Shown here: in pieces, positions 1-7,822 of the stretch
Layout: each line of letters begins with the position of its first letter
Numbering within the stretch: position 1 is the first letter of the stretch
Assembly: GCA_910575695.1 (NCBI GenBank)
Contig: CAJTGJ010000006.1
Coordinates: 1 to 64,000 of the forward strand
Source of the DNA: Oscillospiraceae bacterium
GTDB taxonomy: Bacteria > Bacillota > Clostridia > Oscillospirales > Oscillospiraceae
DNA: 64,000 bases
Direction: 5' to 3'
Translations under genes and position numbers: made by a program
The notes under the pieces: model-generated
What the model was told of the DNA's origin: nothing
Database searches by the model: none
The model's input: only the letters and a program-made list of their open reading frames with translations

Positions 1-155
1 TGGCGGCGGAGAAGCCGGTCAGGTTATCCGTACAGGCAATGAAGATGTCCTCCACACCCCGGTTCCTCAGGCCATTGAGGATGGTGGCCCAGTACCTGCC
101 CCTCGCTGCGGACATGGTAGTGGATCGCGTCCAGAAACACCACCGCATTTCCCAT
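1..155 (-). pseudogene. IS256-family transposase fragment (internally deleted, frameshifted)
   Basis: Read on the minus strand from an ATG at 155 with a good ribosome site (AGGAGG at about 162-170). The frame opens with VVFLDAIHYHVRSEG, the segment around the first catalytic Asp of IS256-type DDE transposases. At the GGGGCAGGTA stretch it must shift frame to continue as WATILNGLRNRGVEDI and IACTDNLTGF, a later part of the same domain. About 150 N-terminal residues and about 30 residues between the two blocks are absent, judged from family length. The left end of the element lies near 205-228. It runs off the window start and cannot make a working enzyme. Confidence 0.75.
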
Positions 156-204
156 AATGTAAACCTCCTTAGTGATGTCCTTATTCTACACCTCCTTGGT
201 GGTT

Positions 205-228
205 TACACAATTTTAGGGGGTGTCCCT
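205..228. repeat. Probable IS256-type terminal inverted repeat
   Basis: On the minus strand this reads GGGACACCCCCTAAAATTG followed by TGTAAACC, the style of IS256-family left ends. It sits upstream of the minus-strand transposase fragment. The related end TTACACAAAATTTGGGACGC occurs at about 641-660 beyond the plus-strand fragment. The exact boundary was not defined by a target duplication. Confidence 0.5.
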
Positions 229-528
229 AAGAAATATCCCAAGATTTCCTGTTCCTGGCGGGATAATTGGCCCAATCTCTGCACTTATTTCAAGTATCCC
301 CAGGAGATTCGGCGTCTGATTTATACCACCAATGCCATTGAGGGCTTTAACCGCCAGCTTCGCAAGGTGACCAAGGCCAAGTCTGTTTTCCCCACCGATG
401 ACAGTTTGCTGAAAATGCTATACCTGGCTATGATGGATATTACCAGAAAATGGACTGGCCGGCGCCAGGACTGGAACATCATCCACGCCCAACTGGCGGT
501 CTACTTCGCCGAGCGTATGCCGGACTGA
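226..528 (+). pseudogene. IS256-family transposase, C-terminal fragment
   Basis: The coding part begins at about 226 with KKYP and continues SWRDNWPNLCTYFKYP, then EIRRLIYTTNAIEGFNRQLR and KVTKAKSVFPTDDSLLKMLY. This is the C-terminal third of an IS256-family transposase, including the helix with the last catalytic Glu (NAIEGFNRQLR). The protein ends normally at 528, but everything upstream is missing. It lies in the opposite orientation to the fragment at 1-155 and abuts that copy's terminal repeat. This suggests one copy was cut by the other or by recombination between them. Non-functional. Confidence 0.85.
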
Positions 529-804
529 TCTGGCTGCACCTTGACATACGGCGGAAACGTCGTTAATATGGCGGTGAAAGGGGCAGTTTTCGCCCCGCCC
601 CCTTGCCTATATTTCCACTCTATCCGCACCGCTTTGGGCGGTTACACAAAATTTGGGACGCTCTCATTTCCGTTCACTCGGGACAGCTGCCCTATACTGC
701 GGAAGATATTTCCCACAAAATCCAGTCATTTATGCGCAGATTACAGCATCATCCCCTGACGTTTCCAGTTTCCTCCTCCGTTTGCCGCTTTCCTATCTTT
801 GCCT
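529..804. other. IS remnant region without a gene
   Basis: Nothing convincing is encoded here. It contains the putative right end of the plus-strand IS256 copy (about 641-665) and a small GGGGC/GCCCC hairpin near 580-597. The stretch 669-804 has no frame that resembles a known protein. It probably consists of joined ends of decayed elements. Confidence 0.5.
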
Positions 805-1108
805 GTAGAAGTAATAGCAAAGCAATTTACAGATGACATCATTCTCCTTTGCTGTGATGATGCCGCATGGCATAAGTCCGAAACCATCTGCATTCCAGAA
901 AACATACGCCTGTTTTTTATTCCGCCATATACACCGGAAATGAATCCAATTGAACAGATATGGAAAGAGTTACGGCGGCGCGGGTCCAGAAATGAGATTT
1001 TTGCACCCTTGAAAAGGTTGTAATTTGCCTTTGCGATGTGGTTTGAAGGCTTTCCCGTGAGGGAATCAAAGGAATTACTGCTCGTGATTGGATTATTAAA
1101 TGTTTAAT
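805..1108 (+). pseudogene. IS630-family transposase, C-terminal remnant with frameshift
   Basis: The frame reads FTDDIILLCCDDAAWHKS and then IRLFFIPPYTPEMNPIEQIW, KELRRRGSRNEIF. These are the second Asp (in CDDAAWH) and the catalytic Glu (in NPIEQIW) blocks of an IS630-type DDE enzyme. The first frame stops at 1023. A shift of frame near 1010 continues the family C-terminus (KVVICLCDVV, stop, then GITARDWI). The N-terminal half with the first catalytic Asp is absent. This is a dead fragment, part of the IS scrap heap at the window start. Confidence 0.8.
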
Positions 1109-1200
1109 TGAAGTTTATTGTTACCGCCTGATTTCAAGGAGAAAACTGGACAGGTGAAGGATTCCACAATACTTTTTTGTGAATATTGAACAAAAAGAGC

Positions 1201-1231
1201 AAGGACACCAAACGGATCGTTTAGCGTCCTT
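1201..1231 (-). terminator. Terminator of the VanY-type gene
   Basis: Nested inverted repeat AAGGAC...GTCCTT with an inner AAACG-GAT-CGTTT stem. Read on the minus strand it is followed by CTTTTTG. It lies 47 bases past the stop codon of the minus-strand carboxypeptidase gene. Nothing else is seen in 1109-1277. Confidence 0.65.
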
Positions 1232-1277
1232 GAGGTCGGCTGCGTTTATGGAGCTTTCAGGAAAAACGTGCCCAAGC

Positions 1278-2060
1278 TCAGGTGAGGGCCAGGTATTCCT
1301 CCAGGCAGAGCCCGTTCGCCATGATTTCCCGTGCGGCCTCCACACCCACATAGCGGTAGTGCCAGGGCTCATAGCCCACGCCGGTGATCTCGCTCTTGTC
1401 GGTGGGATAGCGCAGGATGAAGCCGTATTCGGCGCAGTGGGCCATCAGCCATTGCTGGACGGGGGTGTTTTCCTGGCCCTCGTCCAGGATTTGGTAAGAC
1501 GTATCCACGATATCCACCGCCAGCCCAGTCTGATGTTCGCTGGTGCCGGGGCGGGCCACCCACATGGCAGCCTGGCGCTGGGCATCCTGCTGGGTACAGC
1601 CCCGTGCCAGCCAGTTCTGGACCTCGGCCTCAAAGAGCTGCGCCTGGGTGTCCTGACTGCGGTAGGACGAGCAGATCAGCGGCTGGAGGCCTGCTGTCCG
1701 GGCGTCGTCCATCATGGCCTGCAGGGCGGGGTAGATCCGGCTGTCCACGGCGTGGCCATTGCGAAGCCTGGCGAGGTCGGGGATGGAAAAGCTGTCCGGC
1801 AGGGCGTGGCCGAAATTCACCAGCATCAGGTTCCAGCTGTCCGGGGCGGGGGAGGGCTTGTCCAACGGCGCGGCGGAAGGCTGAAGCGGGGGAAGGGTAA
1901 CCGCCGCCAGCGCGGGTTCGGAAATGTCGAGTGGCTGGGGCGCGGGTTGGTCATAGGCGGACGCGCCGGACCAGCCCACGCCCATCCCGGCGGCGAACAG
2001 CAACAGGGACAGGGTGAATAGCAGGGGCAGGGGAAGGGTGCGGCGGCGGGTGGTTTTCAT
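1278..2060 (-). CDS. VanY-type D-alanyl-D-alanine carboxypeptidase (M15B)
   Basis: A 260-residue secreted or membrane-anchored zinc peptidase of the VanY/LdcB family, which trims the terminal D-Ala from cell-wall peptides. An N-terminal hydrophobic segment (PLPLLFTLSLLLFAAGMGVG, about residues 9-28) is a signal or anchor. The zinc site is visible as SEHQTGLAVDIVD (His and Asp ligands) and EPWHYRYVG (catalytic Glu, third His). The SSYRSQDTQAQLF block is the usual substrate-side motif. I start at the ATG at 2060, eight bases after AAGGAG. A GTG three codons earlier overlaps that ribosome site. No vanRS-like regulators or van ligases are nearby, so this looks like wall maintenance rather than a glycopeptide-resistance cluster. 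Confidence 0.9.
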   Translation of the reverse strand: MKTTRRRTLPLPLLFTLSLLLFAAGMGVGWSGASAYDQPAPQPLDISEPALAAVTLPPLQPSAAPLDKPSPAPDSWNLMLVNFGHALPDSFSIPDLARLRNGHAVDSRIYPALQAMMDDARTAGLQPLICSSYRSQDTQAQLFEAEVQNWLARGCTQQDAQRQAAMWVARPGTSEHQTGLAVDIVDTSYQILDEGQENTPVQQWLMAHCAEYGFILRYPTDKSEITGVGYEPWHYRYVGVEAAREIMANGLCLEEYLALT

Positions 2061-2156
2061 TGGGAACACTCCTTTGTATCAACTGTGTTCCCAGAGTATC
2101 ATAATCCGCCGTCGAATTTTACACTACTTTGCATCAAAGTGCCATCTTTTCCGCTC

Positions 2157-2576
2157 TCACCGCCGCTGCCCCTCTGCCGGCGTGGGTTGGTGCTCAATGG
2201 TAAGAATATCCTCAATGGGAATTGAGGCGCCGTCTGTCAGGACAATGCGCTGCTCTAGGCCATTGATTTTCCGGATGGCTCCAGAAAGGGAGACATACCG
2301 CCCGCCCTGCTTTTTTTCATCGGACAGGAAATAGGTGAACACGGCCTGCCCGCCTGTATTGACCAGCAGGCGCAGCTTTTTGTCCAGCAGCGACTGTTCC
2401 TCCTCAGTCAGCTCGATTTTCCGGTCTGTGAGCCGTGCGGTCTCCCGGATGGCGGCGCCATGGCCGGACAGCGCGGCAAATGGGGTGAACTGCGCCGCCC
2501 GGTCGGCCATGGACATTCGGAGATGCCGGTCCGATGCGGGGTGAGGCAGGTTAATGATGTCGTCGTAGGCTCCCAT
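2157..2576 (-). CDS. YolD-like protein
   Basis: A 139-residue protein with the YolD-type start: YDDIINLPHP, then MSMADRAAQFTPFAAL, and a TEEEQ segment. YolD proteins accompany UvrX-type Y-family polymerases in Bacillota and are thought to act as their partners in damage-induced mutagenesis, analogous to UmuD (inference for this copy). Its ATG overlaps the stop codon of the polymerase gene by one base (TAATG), so the two are translationally coupled. Expression should follow the promoter at 4142-4170. Confidence 0.85.
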   Translation of the reverse strand: MGAYDDIINLPHPASDRHLRMSMADRAAQFTPFAALSGHGAAIRETARLTDRKIELTEEEQSLLDKKLRLLVNTGGQAVFTYFLSDEKKQGGRYVSLSGAIRKINGLEQRIVLTDGASIPIEDILTIEHQPTPAEGQRR

Positions 2577-4099
2577 TATGCCCGGTGTCCTCCAATCTTT
2601 TCATTGCGCTCGGCGGCGGTGGCCCCCTTCACCAGGTTGGTCCCCTTCAAAATGGCGTTTTTGCCGTACCTGTTCTTGATGCCCAGCATGGCCTGCTGGA
2701 GCCGCTTTTCCTTTGACAGCTCCGCCGCCTGGGCTTCCCGCTCCGCCTGGAGCGTCTCAAAATCTGTAAACAAATCCAGCTGTTCCATGGCTGCTTCCTG
2801 AGAGATGGAGCATTCCTCCGCTACCCGGTTGGCGGTGAGGTACATACGGCGGATAGAGAGGGTTTTGTCTACGACCCGGTCGAACAGTTCCAAAACCGCC
2901 GCAGTGATCCGTTTGGAAGAGGCGGTGTACTCCTCCAGGTGGACGGTGCCGTGGGCGTGCTTGGGGACCTGCCTGCCGTAGCGGTCGGTGGATACCTGGC
3001 CGCTGTACTGTTGTCGGCGTTTCTGATCCCGTAGATTTTCCTTGTCATAGCCCACCGTAAGGGTGAGCTGGTTTGTGACCAGCCCATGGGCCACCAGTTC
3101 CAGGGCCAGCTGGTCCGCCATTTCCCAGATCACTGTCCGGGCCTTGTCAAAGGGATAGGGCTCGTTGAGCACCTGTCCGCCGCCGATGCTGCTGGCGGCG
3201 GGCTTGTACGACTTGATGTCTGCCATGGTGCAGGGCTCCCAGCCCCAGGCGTGGTCGATGAGCAGTTCCGCGTTGACGCCGAACAGTTTGTATAGAAGCT
3301 CCTCATTATAATAATCCCCCGGCTTCCCGATGGAGCACCGGGCGATGTCTCCCATGGTGAACAGGCCCTGGGCTTCCAGCTTCTGGGCGTATCCCCGGCC
3401 CACCCGCCAGAAGTCAGTGAGAGGCCGGTGCTCCCACAGCAGCCTGCGGTAACTCATCTCATCCAGTTCCGCGATGCGTACGCCGTTTTCATCCGGGGCG
3501 GTGTGCTTGGCCCAGATATCCATGGCCACCTTGGCCAGGTAGAGGTTGGAGCCGATGCCTGCCGTGGCGGTGATGCCGGTGGTGTTCAGCACATCCAGCA
3601 CGATTTTCCGGGCCAGCTCCCGGGGGGTGAGCTTGTAAGCGGGCAGATAGTTGGTGGCGTCTATCATGACCTCGTCAATGCTGTAGACGTGTATGTCCTC
3701 CGGGGCGGCGTATTTCAGGTATACGTCAAACACGTCGGTGCTGCACTGGATGTAATGGGCCATCCGGGGCGGGGCGATCAAGTAGTCCAGAGCCAGGGTC
3801 GGGTTTGCGCGCACCTCCGGGTCATGACAGGATGAGCCGGAAAACTGCCGCCCCGGTGCGCTTTTTCGCCGTTTGTCGTTGATTTCCGATACCTTCTGCA
3901 CCACCTCAAACAACCGGGCTCGTCCGGAAATGCCGTAGGCTTTCAGCGAGGGAGAGACGGCCAGGCAGATGGTCTTTTCCGTGCGGCTGGCATCCGCTAC
4001 CACCAGGTTGGTGGTCAGCGGGTCCAGGCCCCGTTCTACGCACTCCACCGAGGCGTAAAAGCTCTTGAGGTCTATGGCCAGATAAACCCTGTTGTTCAT
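2576..4099 (-). CDS. Y-family DNA polymerase (UvrX/UmuC type)
   Basis: A 507-residue translesion polymerase. The N-terminus carries the catalytic YLAIDLKSFYASVEC motif (first metal-binding Asp, steric-gate region). The YSIDEVMIDAT block holds the second acidic pair. AGIGSNLYLAKVAMDIWAK is the palm/thumb HhH region and a little-finger domain follows. An insertion after residue 80 (KVSEINDKRRKSAPGR) is typical of the UvrX branch rather than housekeeping DinB. Start chosen at 4099, where GGGAGG lies nine bases upstream; a longer frame to 4171 would run through the promoter. Likely damage-inducible, see the LexA-like boxes at 4166-4193. The C-terminus (LDLFTDFETLQAEREAQ) may include a clamp-binding motif. 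Confidence 0.92.
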   Translation of the reverse strand: MNNRVYLAIDLKSFYASVECVERGLDPLTTNLVVADASRTEKTICLAVSPSLKAYGISGRARLFEVVQKVSEINDKRRKSAPGRQFSGSSCHDPEVRANPTLALDYLIAPPRMAHYIQCSTDVFDVYLKYAAPEDIHVYSIDEVMIDATNYLPAYKLTPRELARKIVLDVLNTTGITATAGIGSNLYLAKVAMDIWAKHTAPDENGVRIAELDEMSYRRLLWEHRPLTDFWRVGRGYAQKLEAQGLFTMGDIARCSIGKPGDYYNEELLYKLFGVNAELLIDHAWGWEPCTMADIKSYKPAASSIGGGQVLNEPYPFDKARTVIWEMADQLALELVAHGLVTNQLTLTVGYDKENLRDQKRRQQYSGQVSTDRYGRQVPKHAHGTVHLEEYTASSKRITAAVLELFDRVVDKTLSIRRMYLTANRVAEECSISQEAAMEQLDLFTDFETLQAEREAQAAELSKEKRLQQAMLGIKNRYGKNAILKGTNLVKGATAAERNEKIGGHRA

Positions 4100-4141
4100 G
4101 CCGTGGACGCCTCCCTTTAGACTGCCGCGCTTAATGAGGAT

Positions 4142-4170
4142 ATTATACCCTACTCCTGTGAAATTGTCCA
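4142..4170 (-). promoter_or_regulatory. Promoter of the polymerase-yolD operon
   Basis: Minus strand: TGGACA (4165-4170), 17 bases, TATAAT (4142-4147). The -35 box overlaps GAACGTATGGAC (4166-4177), and GAACAAATTTTC lies just upstream (4182-4193). Both resemble the Bacillota LexA box GAAC-N4-GTTC imperfectly. SOS control is inferred. Confidence 0.55.
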
Positions 4171-4277
4171 TACGTTCGATGGAAAATTTGTTCTAAAATT
4201 TTTCCCAAAAAGCGCCCCGCCCATCCAATCTGGAGGGCGGGGCGCCGGTGAAGCTGTTTGTTGATGGAAATCGGGAC

Positions 4278-6002
4278 TCAGCTCAGGGGATAGTAGACCA
4301 TCAGGTTTTCGCCCAGTGAGACGGCCAGATAGAGCTGCTCGCCGCTCTGAGCCAGGGAATCGGGGATCTCAAAGATCAGCTCTCCGTCCTTGGACTCGCC
4401 GGGGTCCAGTGTGGTGTTGTTCAGGCTGGGGCTGTACGTGATGGGGTCCACGCAGTCGTAGAGGTCCGTCTTGGTGGAATCTGCCACCTGCACGATGGGG
4501 TCCTGGCCCACGTAGTAGAGCATGGGCAGGAAAGTGTCCGACTCGAGGCCCCGGTTGGTGATGGTCATATCGGCGACAACGAACTGTTTCCCATCGGAGG
4601 CTGTGTAGATGTACAGGCTTGATTCAAACTGATTCATAACCTTGGAGGAATGATAGGTGATCTCCCAGTTGGAAAGGATGACCGGAACATCGGGGTCCAG
4701 CACAGTGCCGTTGACCGGCGTGTTGTCTACCAGAGAGATGTAGGCGTCGGGGTTGTTGACATTGTGGTACAGGTAGGCCAGCACGTCCGCCGCGACGGGG
4801 ACCGGGTATTGTAGGGAGGTATCGCCGTAGGAGGTGTAAATGGTGTCCGGTGGCGTCTCCTTGACGTTGCCCAGGTGGCGCAGGAACGCGCCGGTGGAGG
4901 CCTCGTACAGGTCCACAGAGGTGATGGAGTTGACCTGCTGATTGCTGGTGTCGCTCCCGCCCATGGTCTGGTAGAAGTCGCCCTTCTCAAAATTGGCGGT
5001 GAGCACCAGATAGTAGTCGGCAACGGACAGGCTGGCGGGGACCTCCTCCGCAGGAAGGCTCAGCAGGAATCCGCCCATGAACTGGAGGGAGGGGAGGTAG
5101 TCCTGGAAATTCCCGGCGGTGGGGTTGCGGTAGAAGGCGGCGACGGTCTTGCCCTCCAGCTCGATAGTTTCAGGCAGGCCGTCTTCCGCCGGTTCCTGGA
5201 GGCTCGGCCCGTCCCCGGTGATGGTAACCATCATGGAATCGCTGTAATAATCCGCACCGGTGATGTCGGAGGTCTTCATCAGGCTCTGCTGGCTGTCGCC
5301 GGCGACGGCGGGAAGCATGGTGTCCCGCAGGTAGGTGACGTACTGGAAGGCGTCCTCCGGGTTGTCCGTCTGAACCAGGAAGGAGTTGGGGTCCAGGGCG
5401 CAGAAGGTGGAGCGGAAGTCGCTCAGCTCATAGTCGTCGAAATAGCCCTGTTCCAGCAAGGTGCTGCCGATTTCAGGCAGTCTGCCGGGGTTGTGCTCCA
5501 CCCATTCGTCGATGGCGTCCTGGAACTTGGCCATGTCGGAGGGGATGGTCTCCAGGAGCTTGCCCAGGGTAGCCGCGTCCAGCTCCTGGGCGGCGGCGAA
5601 AATGGGGAGGTAGCAGTCATAGGGGCTGAACGCGTCCTCCATGGAGGCCCAGAACGCGTCCGGATCGGCGTTGACCTTGCTCAGGAACTGGACGGCATAG
5701 GTCCCGCTCGTGGGGTAGTCGAACCGGAACCGGGTGAGGCTGGAATCCCCGGCGCTGGCCTGCTGGTATTCCAGGGTGCTGAGAATCGCGGCGGCCTTGA
5801 ACTGCTGGCTCAGCTCACCCTCCTGGGCCTCCTGCTTGAGGGCCTCCGTATCGATGCTTTCAGCCTGTTCCTTGACATAGTCCTCCAGGCCGCCCGCCTT
5901 TTTGGCGGCGTCCCAGCACGTGTCCGTGGCAGACTTGGCCTGACAGGCGCTTAGCAGGACAAGCATCAGGCAGGCGGCTGTCAGCAGCAGCTTTCGTTTC
6001 AT
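4278..6002 (-). CDS. Lipoprotein of unknown function
   Basis: A 574-residue lipoprotein. The signal peptide MKRKLLLTAACLMLVLLSAC ends in a lipobox (LSAC), so the mature protein would be tethered by Cys 20 or so on the outer face of the membrane. The body has no motif I recognise. Roughly residues 25-230 are helical and charged (many Ala, Asp, Glu, Phe). The last 130 residues (from ILSNWEITYHSSKVM, with FVVADMTITNRGLESD and TLDPGESKDGELIFEIPD) look like the immunoglobulin-like DUF4352-type fold common in Clostridia lipoproteins. Start at 6002 after AGAAGGA. It is monocistronic, with its own strong promoter at 6079-6107. Confidence 0.8.
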   Translation of the reverse strand: MKRKLLLTAACLMLVLLSACQAKSATDTCWDAAKKAGGLEDYVKEQAESIDTEALKQEAQEGELSQQFKAAAILSTLEYQQASAGDSSLTRFRFDYPTSGTYAVQFLSKVNADPDAFWASMEDAFSPYDCYLPIFAAAQELDAATLGKLLETIPSDMAKFQDAIDEWVEHNPGRLPEIGSTLLEQGYFDDYELSDFRSTFCALDPNSFLVQTDNPEDAFQYVTYLRDTMLPAVAGDSQQSLMKTSDITGADYYSDSMMVTITGDGPSLQEPAEDGLPETIELEGKTVAAFYRNPTAGNFQDYLPSLQFMGGFLLSLPAEEVPASLSVADYYLVLTANFEKGDFYQTMGGSDTSNQQVNSITSVDLYEASTGAFLRHLGNVKETPPDTIYTSYGDTSLQYPVPVAADVLAYLYHNVNNPDAYISLVDNTPVNGTVLDPDVPVILSNWEITYHSSKVMNQFESSLYIYTASDGKQFVVADMTITNRGLESDTFLPMLYYVGQDPIVQVADSTKTDLYDCVDPITYSPSLNNTTLDPGESKDGELIFEIPDSLAQSGEQLYLAVSLGENLMVYYPLS

Positions 6003-6078
6003 TTTGACATCCTTCTTTCTTAAATAGTGCAGGGAAATCATCTCCCGGGTGCGGCCAATCCTCAAAGCCGCTAAGCCT

Positions 6079-6107
6079 ATCATAGAATGGAATTTTTAAA
6101 GTGTCAA
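6079..6107 (-). promoter_or_regulatory. Sigma-A promoter of the lipoprotein gene
   Basis: Minus strand: TTGACA (6102-6107), exactly 17 bases, TATGAT (6079-6084). This places the transcription start about 70 bases before the ATG at 6002. Confidence 0.7.
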
Positions 6108-6119
6108 CATTAATTTTCA

Positions 6120-6398
6120 TTGCTGGCGCATAAAAAGCAGCGGCTTGAAGCGGAACTGCTCCAGGCTGCTCTCTCATGCCGGGGCATCCTCAGCGTGGTG
6201 GACGCCATCTGGGACCTGCTGTGCGCGGTCCTGCCCTACCGCCCCTTCCGGATCAAACCAAACAACCACGAGCTGGGGGAGATCTTCGTCCAAACCCTCG
6301 CCACCGGCCGTTTGGACGACCGTCGGTATTTGGAATACACCGATATCAAAGTGGTGTGGGGCGGCCTGTTTGTCCTTTCCATTTTGGGTGCGATGTGA
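6120..6398 (+). CDS. Short uncharacterised ORF, possibly a gene remnant
   Basis: A 92-codon frame between the divergent lipoprotein and flavoprotein genes. The second half reads like real protein (NNHELGEIFVQTLATGRLDD, RRYLEYTDIKVVW) and ends in a hydrophobic tail (GGLFVLSILGAM). I recognise no family. There is no clear ribosome site at the first ATG, so it may be the 3' part of a lost gene. Third-position GC is high, as in its neighbours. Otherwise 6003-6437 holds only the lipoprotein promoter. Confidence 0.25.
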   Translation: MLAHKKQRLEAELLQAALSCRGILSVVDAIWDLLCAVLPYRPFRIKPNNHELGEIFVQTLATGRLDDRRYLEYTDIKVVWGGLFVLSILGAM

Positions 6399-6437
6399 TA
6401 TACTCGCTTTGACAATTTTTGAAGGAGGCGTAATCAA

Positions 6438-7055
6438 ATGAAAATCCTTATGCTCAACGGCAGTCCCAGGCCGGAGGGGAATACGTTCCTCGCCCTGCGG
6501 GAGATGGAGCGGGTTTTCCAGGCGGAGGGCCTGGAGACCGAGCTCATCCAGGTGGGAAACCGGGACATCCGCGGTTGTGTCGCCTGCGGCGGCTGTGCCA
6601 ATCTGGGCAGATGCGTATTTGACGACCTGGTGAACGAGCTGGCCCCCAAGTTTGAGGCCTGCGACGGTCTGGTGGCAGGCACGCCGGTGTACTATGCTTC
6701 GGCCAACGCCACCCTTGTGGCGCTGCTGACCCGGCTGTTTTACAGTACATCCTTTGACAAGACCATGAAGGTGGGGGCGGGTGTGGCGGTGGCCCGCCGG
6801 GGCGGACTGTCCGCCACCTTTGACGAGCTGAACAAATTTTTCACCATTTCCGGGATGCCGGTGGCCTCCAGCCAGTATTGGAACAGTGTCCACGGCAGAC
6901 TGCCCGGCGAAGCCGTTCAGGACGCGGAGGGCCTCCAGACCATGCGCACCCTGGCCCGGAACATGGCGTTCCTGGTGAAAAGCATCGCCCTGGGCAGGGA
7001 TGCCTACGGCCTGCCGGAGCAGGAGCCCCGCCAGACTACCAATTTTATTCGATAA
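6438..7055 (+). CDS. Iron-sulfur flavoprotein / NADPH-dependent FMN reductase family
   Basis: A 205-residue flavodoxin-fold protein. The FMN phosphate loop is at the very start (LNGSPRPEGNTFLAL). A compact cysteine cluster CVACGGCANLGRC (CX2CX2CX5C, about residues 48-60) is the signature of Isf-type flavoproteins, which bind a [4Fe-4S] cluster beside FMN and pass electrons between a ferredoxin-like donor and oxidised acceptors, often in oxygen defence. GTPVYYASANATL is the second flavin-contact loop. AAGGAGG lies nine bases before the ATG. The next gene on the same strand is a superoxide-dismutase family member, which fits a redox-stress role, though no partner reductase is nearby. Confidence 0.88.
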   Translation: MKILMLNGSPRPEGNTFLALREMERVFQAEGLETELIQVGNRDIRGCVACGGCANLGRCVFDDLVNELAPKFEACDGLVAGTPVYYASANATLVALLTRLFYSTSFDKTMKVGAGVAVARRGGLSATFDELNKFFTISGMPVASSQYWNSVHGRLPGEAVQDAEGLQTMRTLARNMAFLVKSIALGRDAYGLPEQEPRQTTNFIR

Positions 7056-7179
7056 CGCCTGTCAAGGAGGGGGGCGGCGCGTTCAGGGACGGGCTGAAGT
7101 GGAAGGCTTTTTTTGAACCCCGTGCCCTCTGCCCGCATAGGATGCCATGTGTAACATAAAGCATAAAGGAGCGTTTCAT

Positions 7180-7701
7180 ATGAGCAAGCCATCCTCCTGC
7201 GGTCGTTTCAAGCTTCCCCTGCTCCCGGTCCTGCGGGGCAGGGCGCAGGCAGCGGCCAGCATCGCGGGCAGCGAACATTATCCAGACATATCGGGCGTTG
7301 TGCGCTTTTATCAGACCGGGGAGGGCGTGATCGTCTGGGCTGAGGTCAGCGGGCTCCCCCGGTCCGGCCAGCCCTGCGGCGGACAGGTTTTTGGGTTCCA
7401 TATCCACAAGGGAAGTGGCTGCGGCGGCAATATGGACGACCCGTTTGCGGACGCCATGTCCCATTACGACCCCGGCGGCTGTGAGCATCCGTACCACGCC
7501 GGGGATCTGCCGCCGCTGTTTGGAAACGACGGATTCGCGCTGTCCCTGTTTCTGACCAGCCGTTTTACTGTGGACGAGGTGCTTGGCAGGACGGTCATTA
7601 TCCACGACCATCCGGATGATTTCACTACCCAGCCGTCCGGCAATTCCGGCACGAAAATTGCCTGCGGAGTGATCCGGAGGGTATCGGGGCCTTGTGGGTA
7701 A
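7180..7701 (+). CDS. Cu/Zn superoxide dismutase family protein
   Basis: A 173-residue protein whose C-terminal 125 residues match the SodC fold. Ligand positions are recognisable: FHIHKGSGC (two Cu His and the disulfide Cys), HYDPGGCEHPYHAGDL (bridging His, two Zn His and the Zn Asp) and VIIHDHPDDF (last Cu His). GTKIACGVI carries the second disulfide Cys, but the active-site Arg that normally precedes it (SRLACGVI in animal enzymes) is Lys here. No signal peptide is evident, unusual for this mostly exported family. AAAGGAG lies seven bases before the ATG at 7180. The Lys may weaken superoxide attraction. Similar proteins occur on Bacillota spores and in the cytoplasm, so its site is uncertain. 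Confidence 0.85.
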   Translation: MSKPSSCGRFKLPLLPVLRGRAQAAASIAGSEHYPDISGVVRFYQTGEGVIVWAEVSGLPRSGQPCGGQVFGFHIHKGSGCGGNMDDPFADAMSHYDPGGCEHPYHAGDLPPLFGNDGFALSLFLTSRFTVDEVLGRTVIIHDHPDDFTTQPSGNSGTKIACGVIRRVSGPCG

Positions 7702-7761
7702 GCCGCTGCCGGGACGGTCCGGTTATCAGGATTTTTAATGTGTGCCATAACTTCGCAGTGA

Positions 7762-7811
7762 CAAAACAAATTGACAGACCACCGGAATGGGTGGTCTGTC
7801 AATTTGTTTTG
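7762..7811. terminator. Bidirectional terminator
   Basis: A perfect 22-base inverted repeat (7762-7783 and 7790-7811) around a six-base GGAATG loop. A- and T-rich arm ends give T tracts in both directions. It separates the convergent SOD-family and Cys-Pro stalk genes. Confidence 0.9.
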
Positions 7812-7822
7812 CTTCTGTTGGC

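Noticed and set aside
1179-2021. A 280-codon plus-strand frame opposite the VanY-type gene
   Set aside because: The minus strand carries the zinc motifs of M15B peptidases; the plus frame has none.
1278-2060. Part of a vancomycin-resistance cluster
   Set aside because: Only the VanY-type peptidase is present; no VanH, ligase, VanX or two-component genes adjoin it.
7762-7811. CRISPR repeat or mobile-element end
   Set aside because: A single perfect hairpin between convergent genes with T tracts on both sides is fully explained as a terminator; no repeats or spacers are found anywhere in the window.
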